A stretch of DNA of 52,172 nucleotides from Bacteroidales bacterium (GCA_003559735.1 PWKN01000183.1:1-52172); one strand, 5' to 3'. Numbered from the stretch's first letter, positions 1 through 9,380 are shown. Notes: generated from the sequence alone by a model not told the origin. Program-made: numbers and translations.

Positions 1-1273
1 ACACCCTGACACGTTCGTTGCTTTCGCAAAAGCTGTCTAAGTTGACCGATGCTGCCCATGCACTGTAAATGCCCGGTTCTGTGCCTGCCGGCTGTTCTGC
101 CCGTTCATCCCCATCGTGCGTTTGATACCACACAACAGAATATCCTTCTTCAACACTTGCACCCGCTGTATGCTCTTCCCCGTCATAGCAAACTTCCATA
201 TTGCCGGCCACCGGGAGAGGCGGCAACGCGAATATTTCGAGGGTTGCCCTGATGCGCTCATTGCTAACACATCCTGTTTCATTATCAACGGAAGCAACCC
301 AGGCTGTATATTGTCCGGGTTCGATTGCCGATGGAGGATCAATGGTTTCCTGCCCATCTTCGGTCTTATACCAAAGAATGGAATATCCTGGTTCTATGCT
401 GGCTGATAACGTATGTTCTTTCCCATTGAAGCAAACGGATATGTCATTTACAACCGGAGGAGGCGGGTCGTCATAAATCTCAAGGGTTACCAGGAGGCGT
501 TCTGAACTTTCGCAGAATGTTTCGTTGTCGATGGAAGCAACCCAGGCAGTATAGATTCCTGGATAAATGGCTGTGGGTGGTTCACTGATTGCATCCCCAT
601 CTTCTGTTTCATACCATACCAGCGAATAGCCCTCATCAACAACAGCTGTTGCGGTATGTTCACTGCCGTCATAACAAACACTGACATCCTGCACGATTGG
701 TTGCGGAGGTACTTCATAAATTGTTAATGACACCACGGTACGTTCTGAGCTTTCACAACCTGTTTCCTTGTTGTTAGCAGCTGCCCAGGCAGTGTAAATG
801 CCAGGAACTGTTCCCGTGGGAGGACCGGTTTCCTCATAACCTGTTTCTGAAGTGTAATATATGATGTCACTGTTATCGGATGAAACTGCATGGGCAGTAT
901 GTTCGTTGCCGTCATAACATACCGTTGGGTTTTCTGCCAGTGGGGGCTCCGGTTGATCAAAAATAATGACATCTCCTTTTTGAGGGATTGCTTCGCATTC
1001 GTACTCATCGTTAAACTGCATCACTGTCAGCCTGTATTTGCCCGCAGGATAATCCCAATGGATAAGGATGGTGTCGGCATTGGAATGGAGCACCTCAATG
1101 GTTTCATCAGGCAAGGAAATCACCCATTCATAGGTAGATCCATTTTCGCCAAACACACGATAATGATATTCAGAGCCGGAGCAGACGCTGTCTATAACAG
1201 CTATCTCCCCTCCGGCCAGCTTACTTGTGGTCAGCAGCAAAATGATCCATCCTATGAAGGCGTAGCATTTCAT
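1..1273 (-). CDS. Secreted surface protein with exact 81-residue Ig-like repeats (partial, C-terminus beyond the window)
   Basis: An open frame of at least 424 codons starts at ATG 1273 and runs off the left edge. The start overlaps the stop of the upstream gene by four bases (ATGA), so the two are probably translationally coupled. Residues 1-20 are a hydrophobic export signal (MKCYAFIGWIILLLTTSKLAG). An N-terminal domain of about 100 residues is followed by tandem repeats, each opening with VCYDG/VCFNG, then EHT, then a W-Y-x-T-x-D core, TAWVAS, and a closing CESSER-like motif. The first Cys codon of the four visible units lies at 917, 674, 431 and 188, an exact 243-base spacing. The fold looks like the Ig/SprB-type repeats of gliding or adhesion proteins. 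I expect a type IX secretion C-terminal signal outside the window, which is inference. Substrate or partner unknown. Confidence 0.85.
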   Translation of the reverse strand, partial: MKCYAFIGWIILLLTTSKLAGGEIAVIDSVCSGSEYHYRVFGENGSTYEWVISLPDETIEVLHSNADTILIHWDYPAGKYRLTVMQFNDEYECEAIPQKGDVIIFDQPEPPLAENPTVCYDGNEHTAHAVSSDNSDIIYYTSETGYEETGPPTGTVPGIYTAWAAANNKETGCESSERTVVSLTIYEVPPQPIVQDVSVCYDGSEHTATAVVDEGYSLVWYETEDGDAISEPPTAIYPGIYTAWVASIDNETFCESSERLLVTLEIYDDPPPPVVNDISVCFNGKEHTLSASIEPGYSILWYKTEDGQETIDPPSAIEPGQYTAWVASVDNETGCVSNERIRATLEIFALPPLPVAGNMEVCYDGEEHTAGASVEEGYSVVWYQTHDGDERAEQPAGTEPGIYSAWAASVNLDSFCESNERVRV

Positions 1274-1938
1274 TTTACTTCACTTAATGGGTTATACCGC
1301 TCAATGGGCGATGTTACCGGCACTGGAAGCACTTCAAGCGACACTTGTCCGGTAGGTTCGTTGTTGGTTACACCGTTTGCATCGGTTACAGAGGTGATTG
1401 TGTAAAGGTATGTTCCGGCCTTTTCATGAATCACTTCAATTGTATGCGGACTGTTTGTTATTTCGGCGGTTTCAGTATGAATAATGTCTTCTGATTCGAT
1501 CGTATACTCAATGGCCCATGGTCCCACACCTGCCAATTCAATGGTTAGTTCAGCGGGATCTCCTGCACAAACAGGCAATGGATCAAGGAAATATGCAACA
1601 GGGATGCTTTCTTTTACGGTGATCTTTCCTGCCTTCAGATTGTTGGAGCATTCATCTGCTGCAGTCACTGTGAAAAAATAGGTTCCGGGCGACAGCCACA
1701 TTACTTCTACACTGGCACCTGTGTTTATCCCGTCGATAAAGTAAGCATCGCTTGTCTGACAATTACCTGGTTCAGTAGCCAGGTTCAAACCATCCACCTC
1801 ATGGTACAGTTCCCATGTGTAAGTGTGTCCGTCTTTTGCTTCAACTGCCAGCGTGGAGGTTTGTCCTGCGAACACAACAATCCCTTCCTGGGCCATGGCG
1901 GGTAACATGGTCAGCAATAATGACAGGAAGACTGTCAT
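1270..1938 (-). CDS. Secreted PKD/Ig-like protein of the surface cluster
   Basis: A 222-residue protein. I chose ATG 1938, which gives a hydrophobic leader ending LPAMAQ. The frame continues upstream to TTG 1971, which would add a Lys to the leader, so the start is uncertain. After the signal there is a beta-rich region with a YTWELYHEVDG segment, then DECSNNLKAGKITV around residues 98-112, and a second Ig-like region beginning at PVCAGDPAELTIEL. The CSNNLK motif recurs in the upstream 348-residue protein, tying the two together as one family. The stop overlaps the start of the repeat protein at 1273. No catalytic motif is visible. Likely a structural or anchoring component of a cell-surface assembly; the function is inferred from context only. 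Confidence 0.75.
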   Translation of the reverse strand: MTVFLSLLLTMLPAMAQEGIVVFAGQTSTLAVEAKDGHTYTWELYHEVDGLNLATEPGNCQTSDAYFIDGINTGASVEVMWLSPGTYFFTVTAADECSNNLKAGKITVKESIPVAYFLDPLPVCAGDPAELTIELAGVGPWAIEYTIESEDIIHTETAEITNSPHTIEVIHEKAGTYLYTITSVTDANGVTNNEPTGQVSLEVLPVPVTSPIERYNPLSEVK

Positions 1939-1971
1939 CTTTAGGATGTTATGTTGCAAGCTTATTGTCAA

Positions 1972-2691
1972 TTATATCTGTTGTGTTAATGAGTCATTGG
2001 TTAATAATTAAAACTGGTTTGGTTGCTGGTGATTTTTTCACATACAGGCATACCCCACCCGCGCTGCTGATTGGCGGCTGTGAAATTTTGTGGTGATCTG
2101 CAGGTTTGGTTAAGCCCGCCCGGTTTCCTGTTTTCTTCTCCGGTGCGGGTAGAAAATATCCAGTCTCTCGACTGGCAACAGATGGAAGTCCAGGGTGGGA
2201 ACCTGGGAGTGGCATATGAAATATTAAGACTACGGCACAACCAAATGGTTCCGTAAATGTTTCCCGGAATGGGGTTCCGGACCCCCGTGTCTGCGGTGTC
2301 CAAACTGTCTCGCGGCCTGTTGTCTGATGTGCATTCGACACATCGTCGCCATACTGGTTGGGTGGAGTACGTGCAGATGGGCAGTCCGGCATTCCAGGTT
2401 TCGAAAAGCCTGTCCAGCCTGTCAGTAATGGTATTTTCCGTAACCCCCTCCAGACAATACCCTTTTATGGGTGTTGGTCCGCGACAGTATGTATGGTCTT
2501 TTTTGTATTTTATCATTATAGATACATAGGTAAATATGATTGGTTATTATGGTCTTGTCTGTATTGTTCAGACAAGATGATCAGAAGATTTCCAGAATCA
2601 GGAATCCTTAACCCCGGACAAATGAATACCATTCATCTGAAGGGTTATCATTGCCGGGCATAAAAAAATTGATGTTCGCTATGCCAACAGC
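1972..2691. other. 720-base gap in the surface cluster: possible decayed gene and a perfect hairpin
   Basis: No convincing intact gene. Open frames exist on both strands but none has an export signal or family resemblance over its length. On the minus strand around 2380-2450 the translation ITDRLDRLFETWNAG resembles the spacer helix found before repeats in the neighbouring HYR protein (its NNQQLIIDWLNRASAED). This suggests a degraded repeat gene. Near the end of the upstream gene there is a perfect 8-bp inverted repeat at 2554-2576. The rest shows nothing I can name. Confidence 0.35.
2554..2576. repeat. Perfect inverted repeat, 8-bp arms
   Basis: CTTGTCTG, a 7-base loop, then CAGACAAG. It sits about 115 bases downstream of the 348-residue gene in the minus direction. 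There is no T-run on either side, so it is not a typical intrinsic terminator. An operator or an RNA-processing hairpin is possible. Confidence 0.5.
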
Positions 2692-3738
2692 TTAGGGTTG
2701 TACCTGCTCTTCAAATTCCAGTGGATCAACCGGAGTAACAGTGGGCCTGGGTTGCAGTCTGTGTGTTGCATGGTCTGGTCCGTTGGCAGCCAGCAGATCT
2801 GCATTGATGTCAATTTCTTCAGTACAGTCCAGGTGACTGACATTGGGTTGATCAGCAGAGTTCACTCCTGCAACTGCCAGGGTAATAGGGGTATCACCCA
2901 GCCCTTCAAAGTCGTTGTGACTCACAACCACCCAAACATATATGGAAACACCCAGCGAGGTGTCTTCCACATCGGTCGACACGGGGGCACCTTCAATTAC
3001 GCCATCCGAATCGAGTGTTCCAATGGACGCACCACTATCGAAATCGTTGGTCACACTCCAGAAAATCTCCGCTTCCTGGTTTGCCTGCAGTCCTTCTATG
3101 CGAAATTCCGGGGTGTATGAACCGGTAAAGTTTGCGGCGATAACCTCAAAAGCCATGACGTTTTCTCCGAAATCATATTCCATCATATCAGTACCCAAAT
3201 TATATGTGGCACCCCTCACTTCATCAAAGCACGAACTCGCTTCGACATCATATTCTCCGTCAAGATTCATAATATTCACAAGGAATGCATTCATCGGATT
3301 GATCCGGTATACCTTCAGGTTGTTTGAACACTCTGGTGAGGCATATTCCAATACCACAAACAATGGATTGGTTTCATCAACTGCAGCGAGACCATCAGTT
3401 GTCCACGTAATGGTGGTACCTATCGGGTTATTTGCCGGATCAATTGTTTCCATATAATTACTACCGGAGGCAACAGTTCCTCCACCTGCAGCTTCTTCGT
3501 CAGCAACCCTTACATAGTCTTCCATAAATGTTTCTGAAAAGGTAGCATACCAGTACGCTGCTCCCCCGTCTGGGCTGGCATTGGCTTCATATACATATGG
3601 TACACCTGCAATGGGGTTGAGCGCGTCGGTTTCACATTCTTCCAATAGTCTTGGGGCAGAATTTTGCGTTGCTTGTCCCCAAGTAAATGATATTCCTGTA
3701 AGGAAGATCAGGATTGTAATTAAAATTTGCTTTTTCAT
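2692..3738 (-). CDS. Secreted surface-cluster protein with CSNNLK motif
   Basis: A 348-residue exported protein. The open frame extends upstream to 3786, but ATG 3738 (MKKQILITILIFLTG, cleavage near SFTWGQ) is the natural signal-peptide start. The mature part is acidic and beta-rich. It has an N-terminal region with GVPYVYEAN, then ECSNNLKVYRI near residue 150, then a module with a SSCFDE Cys pair and FRIEGLQANQEAEIFWSV, and a Pro-rich C-terminus. The ECSNNLK segment is shared with the gene at 1270-1938. It follows the large HYR gene on the same strand after 305 bases. No enzyme motif. It is likely a modular surface component, and I cannot name its ligand. Confidence 0.78.
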   Translation of the reverse strand: MKKQILITILIFLTGISFTWGQATQNSAPRLLEECETDALNPIAGVPYVYEANASPDGGAAYWYATFSETFMEDYVRVADEEAAGGGTVASGSNYMETIDPANNPIGTTITWTTDGLAAVDETNPLFVVLEYASPECSNNLKVYRINPMNAFLVNIMNLDGEYDVEASSCFDEVRGATYNLGTDMMEYDFGENVMAFEVIAANFTGSYTPEFRIEGLQANQEAEIFWSVTNDFDSGASIGTLDSDGVIEGAPVSTDVEDTSLGVSIYVWVVVSHNDFEGLGDTPITLAVAGVNSADQPNVSHLDCTEEIDINADLLAANGPDHATHRLQPRPTVTPVDPLEFEEQVQP

Positions 3739-4043
3739 TTCTTGTAATTTTTTGTTAAATACATAAATTTGATTCTCAACACACAATAGTGTATGCCAGG
3801 AAAGAGAGTTTTCTTGTCAACACCATCCGTTTATCAGGATCTTCATCCCTGTGTTGACGGGACGAAGACCGGTTGATCGGAATCCCTTGAAAGGTCCGCA
3901 GAAGGATACAAATCCCCTAAAAAGCTTCACTTGCTACACTTGGTTGAAAAAGTCGGGGATACACATTGTTTGATCAGTTGTTCAATACATCATAGGCATT
4001 TTGTTTTGTGTATGGTTTTATTTGTGACAAATGATTTTTATCG
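3739..4043. other. 305-base intergenic spacer
   Basis: It lies between two minus-strand surface genes. I see no open frame, no strong hairpin with a T-run and no clear TAnnTTTG box facing the downstream gene. It probably contains a promoter or leader for the 348-residue gene that I cannot resolve. Confidence 0.3.
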
Positions 4044-7000
4044 TTATTCCTGGATGAGCTTAATCACATGAGGCCTTGGCAGCACATTTATTTCTTCCAC
4101 AACAGGTCCGGATATATTTCCATTGCAATCAACCAATTGGTAGGTGATGGTATGAAAGACCGCTGTATTATTTGGGGCGCCCCATAACAGTATTTCCTGT
4201 GGATCGCCTGTATTGTCCGGATCATATTCAGAGGGCTGTCCTGTTCCGCTTATGGGTGGTTGCCCGGTAACAGGGTCAAATTCAATTTCCCAGTGAATGG
4301 TCATTTCATCAGGATCGCAGCAGTTGTCTTCCATTTCACTGATATCTAGTTCTGTATTGCCTGCTTCGATTATGTACCAATCCGGACGACCGGGATGAAC
4401 ATCAGCATCTGGTTCAGGCATCATGTTGTAAGTGGCATTGATGATCTCCAAAACGCAAAACTCAAAGGGTCCATGAGTCTTGAAGGTGGGTTGCTGGTCA
4501 TCTGTCACCTCAATGGTTTGGGTGCAGGTATGCGCTCCCGATTCATTCCGTGCCGTCCAGGTGATGGTGGTTATTCCCTGGTTAAACAAATAGGGATTGG
4601 GTGTAATGGGAATGCCCGTACCGGTGTCTTCTGTTGCTCCGGTCATTTCCCACGCCCACTCAACCGGCTCGGTTCCGGAGCGTAGTTCCGGGGTTAATAC
4701 GCCGGTATCAAGCATGGCGGTGCACAGATCAGGGTCAGTGGATATAGTCATATCATCGGGACACCCGATTACCGGCCTGGCATTGATGGTCACGGTAAAT
4801 GCACAGGTACCAGTGTTTCCGGAGGGATCGGTGGCGGTATAACTGATGGTGGTTAACCCAGCATAAAAGTCATGCATTTCGAGCAAATTGATCCCATTGG
4901 GTGATGAGTTCGCGGTTGTGGTGCCCGTCATGCCCCATGTTAATGATTCTACTTCGCAGTTGTCACTGTAGCCTGGGAGATCCAGCTCAACATCAGATGC
5001 AAAATCTTCGTTCCAGTCGGCATCTCTTACAAGATCCGGGGGACAAGAGATGGTTGGGTTTTGGTTATCTATTACGGTAATAATTTGAGTACAGGTGGTC
5101 ACACCATCAAAAACACCGGTTACTGTCCAGGTAATGGTGGTGGTGCCTGCAGGATAGGTCCCACTGGCATTGTCGGGTGAATTGCCTTCGTTTGCAAAAG
5201 GTGAGTTGTGGGTCATGGTATAGGGACAGGGGTCGATAACATCAGGCGGATTTACCTCCACTGTTGCTTCGCACTGAAATTCACCGGTATAATGGATTTG
5301 ATCCGGCGGACATTGTACAATGGGAGGTTCAGCTGCATATACAGTAACTGAATGAGCATAATTTGCCTGATTTCCACAGCTGTCTGTTGCGGTCCATGTA
5401 ACCGTTGTGGTTCCCGGAAGAAACGCAGCCGGAGCGTCGCTGGTGATCAGGAGACTGGCATCATCATCGCAATAGTCACTAAAAAATGGGGGTGTCAGCC
5501 CTGCATCTTCAAAATCAACCGCACAGGTTTCCGGATCCGGTCCAATAACAATGTCGCCGGGTGGATCCGGACCTGTTATTGGTGGTATGGTGTCGATAAT
5601 GGTGATGGTGGATGTGGCAGAACCAATATTGCCGCACTCATCTTCGGCATAAAAGGTGACTATGATCACATTGTTGCAAAATTGTTCAATACCTGTGTAA
5701 TCATTTGATTCAATGAGGTCATCTTCTTCTGTATGGTCATCTTCTGCCGATGCCCTATTAAGCCAGTCAATGATTAGCTGCTGATTGTTTTCGTTGGGGT
5801 CATTGCATTGAAGCACGAGGGGATCAGGTGCGGTAACTACTGGTGGGGTATTGTTGGGCGCCACAAAGAAATCGTAAATGAATTCGCTGCAAAGGATGCC
5901 TGCATCTTCGTGTACAACTCTAAGGGAGTACTCGCCAGCAGATGGGGGAATAAAGGCAGGTTCAGTCGACACTGGTGGCCCCGGGTTATCATAATCATAA
6001 TGGCCATCGCGCCATTCATAGAAATAGTCTCCGCTGGGATATACAGAGGGTATCAGCTCGGGCACTTCATCTTCGCAGAATGCACCCGGGTCAACATTGA
6101 ATTCCACTTCAATTTCGTCCAACACGTAGATGACTACCGTTGCACAGCCATGGTTTTCTTCACCGGTACAGGGGGTCTCACCAAGGTCGCCGCAAACTTC
6201 GTAATGAATTTCGCGTGGTGCATTTTCATCGGGATAAAACACCGGATCCAGGCAATCCGTGCAAGACAAATAATGATTGTATTCGCCTCGCTCTCCAGGG
6301 TATATGCTGACCCATTCTGGTTCATTCATATTGTCTTCAACAATTATTTCGGTATTACAACTCACCCTTGTTGATATTTCACGTTCCACGACTGCCCCTG
6401 GAATTGACTTGAAGGTAAAGTCATTACTGTCGCCACCTGGTTTGCAATAGGTGAATAAATAAAAGCTGCCGCTTGGAATACATATGATATGGCCATCAAC
6501 AAGAGGAGAATCTTCACAGTCTACATTCCAGTCCATTGGATTTGGAGTAGCTCCGTCCACTGAAATTTCAACACCAACAGCGTTGTCATCAATCCTGACA
6601 TTGAAAGAGGCACACCTCCTTGGTCTTGTTGCATCGCAGCACAGATCATGACGTTCAACATTCTCAATGGTCATGCTGCCTGTAGGTTGCCCGATCATGT
6701 CTACTGTATGGAATGATTCATCACCATCACACGGACTACATCCACAATCATCCTCAACGATAATTCGCTGAACGATATCGGTATAGTTGCCGCAAATGCC
6801 GGTTACCCTGTACACGTGGTCGAGGCTGTCGGGACAATAGCCTGGCTGAATATCGAGTCCGTAGGCAATTTCGGCGAGAAACTCAATGGTGACAGGGCCA
6901 CAATTGTCTGTTGCGACAATTTGTGTAGGATCGGGTTCGGGTATATCTTGCGGACAAGGCACTGAATGAGTTACGAGTTCCTCTACCGTTGGTGGGGTAT

Positions 7001-8279
7001 TGTCCCTGACCCGAATGATCTGTCTGCGTGTACGCGTGTTGCCGTTGCAGTCAACAGCGGTCCAGTCTCTGTAGATGTTGTATTCCGGCGGACATGGTCT
7101 GTCGGCAATGCTGTCGGTATAGCTAATGTCTGCCGGACCACCACAAGCATCGTGTCCGGTTGCTTCACCCGTTATCGAAAGATCAGCAGGGTCCTGGTCG
7201 CATTCGATTGTAATATCCGGGGGCCGGTTAAGGATGGGGTCTCTGATATTGGCAACGGTAATGATCTGTTCATGTGTGCTTGTATTTCCTGCCTCATCTG
7301 TAATGGTCCATGATCTGGTAATGACAAAGGTGCCCGGGCATGGGCCCGGCAGGGTTTCGTCCTCAAAGCTTATATCAATATCACCGGGGGCAGTACAGTT
7401 GTCAGATACATTGCTGCTTGCAATAGTTCCTGTTATTGAGGGGTCGGCATTGTAATTACACGATTGGTCAACATAAATTGTTACATCCTGCAGTGGTGGG
7501 TTGCTTAAAAAAACAGGAGGTTCGTTGTCTGTTACAGTCACCGTGAAGGTGCAGCTGTCTGTATTTCCGCTGGCATCGGTGGCTGTCCATATAACGATGG
7601 TTTCACCTGGATTGAATGATACGCCGTGAAGGGAAGCACCTGTGCCAATGGTGGCGCCTGTTAGTTCGTAGGTAACCGATGCCACTTCGCAGTTATCGGT
7701 GGCCGTGGCGTCCCACCCGATACCAATGTGCGTGTAGGTGCATTCGCCTGTACCGGTATTTTTAACCTGGTCTTCGACACATGTTGCCTCAGGATCTGCG
7801 GTATCTTCCAACACCCCGACTTCCAGCTCATCTTCGAGCGTGACAAAAATATCGATATTATCTGCATCCCTGATCTGTACATCATACGTGCCTGGTCCGA
7901 GGTTTTCGAAGATCCCGCTGTCCTGCCAGGTGTCGCCTCCGTCAATGCTGTATTGGTAGTTTCCTGAGCCACCCTGGGGGTCAGTGATGATGATGCTGCC
8001 GTCATTTCCGCCAAAACAGGACACATCTTCCGAAATTACTGTTGCGGACAGTGATGTATCACCATTTTCATCAGCCAACACTTCAAATAGCTGTGGGTAA
8101 CCAGTGAATTCAATATTACCGGGATATACACTGCTGATAATGGATCCACCGGTATGGCCTGATCCGGTCGTCTTCAACCCCATTGCAAATGGAGCACTCC
8201 CTGGCAACAAGACAAGTAATGAAAGATAAAAAAGGCGATAATGATCTTTATAATATGAAATATTTTGGAACCAACCCAT
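4044..8279 (-). CDS. Giant secreted SprB/HYR-repeat surface protein
   Basis: A 1,411-residue protein. The open frame begins at TTG 8297, but ATG 8279 is chosen because a promoter box overlaps the TTG. A hydrophobic leader (LFYLSLLVLLPGSAPFAMG) is followed by a SprB repeat at about residues 80-149 (SCFGGNDGSI, then NLGPGTYDV). About eight HYR-like beta-sandwich repeats follow, recognised by D-N-x-P-P boundaries, DNC in the middle and TATDxSGNxxxCTFTVTV ends. Residues of about 510-820 form a different Cys-rich block (CGCSPC, DLCCDATRPRRC, CNTEI, SCTDCLDP). No gliding-motility or T9SS C-terminal domain is seen; the chain ends NVLPRPHVIKLIQE. The family is typical of Bacteroidota adhesins and gliding proteins. 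The role here, adhesion or surface scaffold, is inferred. Confidence 0.88.
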   Translation of the reverse strand: MGWFQNISYYKDHYRLFYLSLLVLLPGSAPFAMGLKTTGSGHTGGSIISSVYPGNIEFTGYPQLFEVLADENGDTSLSATVISEDVSCFGGNDGSIIITDPQGGSGNYQYSIDGGDTWQDSGIFENLGPGTYDVQIRDADNIDIFVTLEDELEVGVLEDTADPEATCVEDQVKNTGTGECTYTHIGIGWDATATDNCEVASVTYELTGATIGTGASLHGVSFNPGETIVIWTATDASGNTDSCTFTVTVTDNEPPVFLSNPPLQDVTIYVDQSCNYNADPSITGTIASSNVSDNCTAPGDIDISFEDETLPGPCPGTFVITRSWTITDEAGNTSTHEQIITVANIRDPILNRPPDITIECDQDPADLSITGEATGHDACGGPADISYTDSIADRPCPPEYNIYRDWTAVDCNGNTRTRRQIIRVRDNTPPTVEELVTHSVPCPQDIPEPDPTQIVATDNCGPVTIEFLAEIAYGLDIQPGYCPDSLDHVYRVTGICGNYTDIVQRIIVEDDCGCSPCDGDESFHTVDMIGQPTGSMTIENVERHDLCCDATRPRRCASFNVRIDDNAVGVEISVDGATPNPMDWNVDCEDSPLVDGHIICIPSGSFYLFTYCKPGGDSNDFTFKSIPGAVVEREISTRVSCNTEIIVEDNMNEPEWVSIYPGERGEYNHYLSCTDCLDPVFYPDENAPREIHYEVCGDLGETPCTGEENHGCATVVIYVLDEIEVEFNVDPGAFCEDEVPELIPSVYPSGDYFYEWRDGHYDYDNPGPPVSTEPAFIPPSAGEYSLRVVHEDAGILCSEFIYDFFVAPNNTPPVVTAPDPLVLQCNDPNENNQQLIIDWLNRASAEDDHTEEDDLIESNDYTGIEQFCNNVIIVTFYAEDECGNIGSATSTITIIDTIPPITGPDPPGDIVIGPDPETCAVDFEDAGLTPPFFSDYCDDDASLLITSDAPAAFLPGTTTVTWTATDSCGNQANYAHSVTVYAAEPPIVQCPPDQIHYTGEFQCEATVEVNPPDVIDPCPYTMTHNSPFANEGNSPDNASGTYPAGTTTITWTVTGVFDGVTTCTQIITVIDNQNPTISCPPDLVRDADWNEDFASDVELDLPGYSDNCEVESLTWGMTGTTTANSSPNGINLLEMHDFYAGLTTISYTATDPSGNTGTCAFTVTINARPVIGCPDDMTISTDPDLCTAMLDTGVLTPELRSGTEPVEWAWEMTGATEDTGTGIPITPNPYLFNQGITTITWTARNESGAHTCTQTIEVTDDQQPTFKTHGPFEFCVLEIINATYNMMPEPDADVHPGRPDWYIIEAGNTELDISEMEDNCCDPDEMTIHWEIEFDPVTGQPPISGTGQPSEYDPDNTGDPQEILLWGAPNNTAVFHTITYQLVDCNGNISGPVVEEINVLPRPHVIKLIQE

Positions 8280-8294
8280 AAAACAAGAATAAAA

Positions 8295-8302
8295 CAAACA
8301 TA
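8295..8302 (-). promoter_or_regulatory. Promoter -7 box (TATGTTTG) for the giant HYR gene
   Basis: An exact match to the Bacteroidota TAnnTTTG box on the minus strand, 16 bases upstream of ATG 8279. A TTTG lies 16 bases further upstream, a little closer than the usual -33 spacing. The leader would be only about 10 nt. Confidence 0.4.
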
Positions 8303-8605
8303 TTTACATTATCCATATCAAAAGGAATAATATATTACGCAAATATTACATAAAAGTATAAAATATTTTGTTTATAACAATTGATATTACAGGACTTTGT
8401 AAAAAAATTAAACTTATGTTTGATACAGGTGGTTTTGTTTGTTTTGAAGAATGTAATATTCATTTGTTTTTACTATGCACCCGAAGAAGATTCGGTTATT
8501 GCATTCAGCTTATCCGGATTTATTTTAAATTGTAAATAACAAGATATGCTGATATACCAGGAGCGGTTCAGGAACGGACAGGGAAGTATGTGCAGGTGAT
8601 GATGC
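8303..8605. other. AT-rich spacer between the HYR gene and crtW
   Basis: About 300 bases, strongly AT-rich, with runs such as AATATTACATAAAAG. It holds the upstream region of the HYR gene and the 3' flank of the ketolase gene. No gene or clear terminator hairpin is seen. Confidence 0.35.
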
Positions 8606-9283
8606 TCAGCCTTTTTGTTTGTAAAGGTTCCACCAGGGTATACGGGGATTGTCATGGTGCTCCCGGTGGTATCCGAAGAAGTAACAGCTGAGCATGGCCC
8701 AGGGATGGTGCTTGTGTTGTGTACGCGCGCGGTGTGGACCCATCTGTTTGGTGTGCGGAAGACGGTGTACCCAGTAAATACCTACGGTGAACAACTGGAG
8801 CGTACCCAGCACTGCAGGAATGGCCCAGTATGTCAGGGCACTGACCTCGGTAACACCCGGTATGCGTATCAAAACATTAAAGAAAACAGCCATGACAACC
8901 AGCTGGATCAGCGTTACATAACGCCAAAAGAATATGCCCAGCCACCTGAAGTAATTTTGTGACCGCACATAAAAATCGGGATCCTGCTCTGTGGCAGAAT
9001 GGATGTGATGTAGTTTGTGGTTTTTAAGCAGGCGTTTGTAATACATACCGGCAAACAAGAATGATGCCAGGTAGCCAATGAAGGTATTTACCTGTTTTTT
9101 TGATGAAATGTTGCCATGCATAGCGTCATGAGCCGTAATAAACAGGCCGGTAAACAGATAGGCCTGAAAAAGAATGTGCAGGTACATCCATGGGTTTGTC
9201 AGCGACACCTGAACATGCAGCAGTGTATATGCCAAATGCACACCCCACAGCAGTATGATCAATAATGCAACAAAAATTCCCAT
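8606..9283 (-). CDS. crtW: CrtW-type beta-carotene ketolase (fatty-acid-hydroxylase/desaturase fold)
   Basis: A membrane di-iron enzyme of 225 residues. The family adds 4-keto groups to the rings of beta-carotene, giving echinenone and canthaxanthin. The three His boxes are present and in order: HDAMHG, HKLHHIH (with DPDF after it) and HREHHDNP followed by IPWW. These match the CrtW family rather than CrtO or a plain desaturase. Four or so membrane segments surround them. The frame stays open to GTG 9370, with ATG 9346 also possible. I favour ATG 9283 because a promoter box at 9336-9343 would place transcription start near 9329. It is divergent from the lycopene cyclase gene, so the pair would act one after the other on lycopene-derived substrate. 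Confidence 0.88.
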   Translation of the reverse strand: MGIFVALLIILLWGVHLAYTLLHVQVSLTNPWMYLHILFQAYLFTGLFITAHDAMHGNISSKKQVNTFIGYLASFLFAGMYYKRLLKNHKLHHIHSATEQDPDFYVRSQNYFRWLGIFFWRYVTLIQLVVMAVFFNVLIRIPGVTEVSALTYWAIPAVLGTLQLFTVGIYWVHRLPHTKQMGPHRARTQHKHHPWAMLSCYFFGYHREHHDNPRIPWWNLYKQKG

Positions 9284-9335
9284 GGTGGCCGGCTGGTTGG
9301 TTCGTGTCTTGATGTGTACAGGTATGCCTGCCCCA

Positions 9336-9343
9336 CAAATGTA
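9336..9343 (-). promoter_or_regulatory. Promoter -7 box (TACATTTG) for crtW
   Basis: An exact TAnnTTTG on the minus strand at the end of the first copy of a 44-bp repeat. A TTTT lies 18 bases upstream. The second repeat copy carries the near match TACATTTC at 9472-9479. Confidence 0.45.
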
Positions 9344-9380
9344 CATAAAATTTTTTATGCGAAAATTCACACAGACGCAT
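9337..9380. repeat. 44-bp direct repeat, copy 1, forming a long palindrome
   Basis: Identical over 44 bases to 9473-9516 (offset 136). Within it CATAAAA pairs with TTTTATG, and ATGCG pairs with CGCAT. Extended to 9394, the arms 9344-9361 and 9376-9394 form an 18-bp near-perfect inverted repeat with one extra G and a 14-base loop. It lies in the shared crtW/crtY regulatory region. Confidence 0.9.

Noticed and set aside
1994-2516. Open frames of 132 and 171 codons on the minus strand in the surface-cluster gap
   Set aside because: They overlap each other in different frames, lack a signal peptide and have Arg/Pro/Cys-rich composition unlike the neighbours. Kept only as a possible decayed gene.
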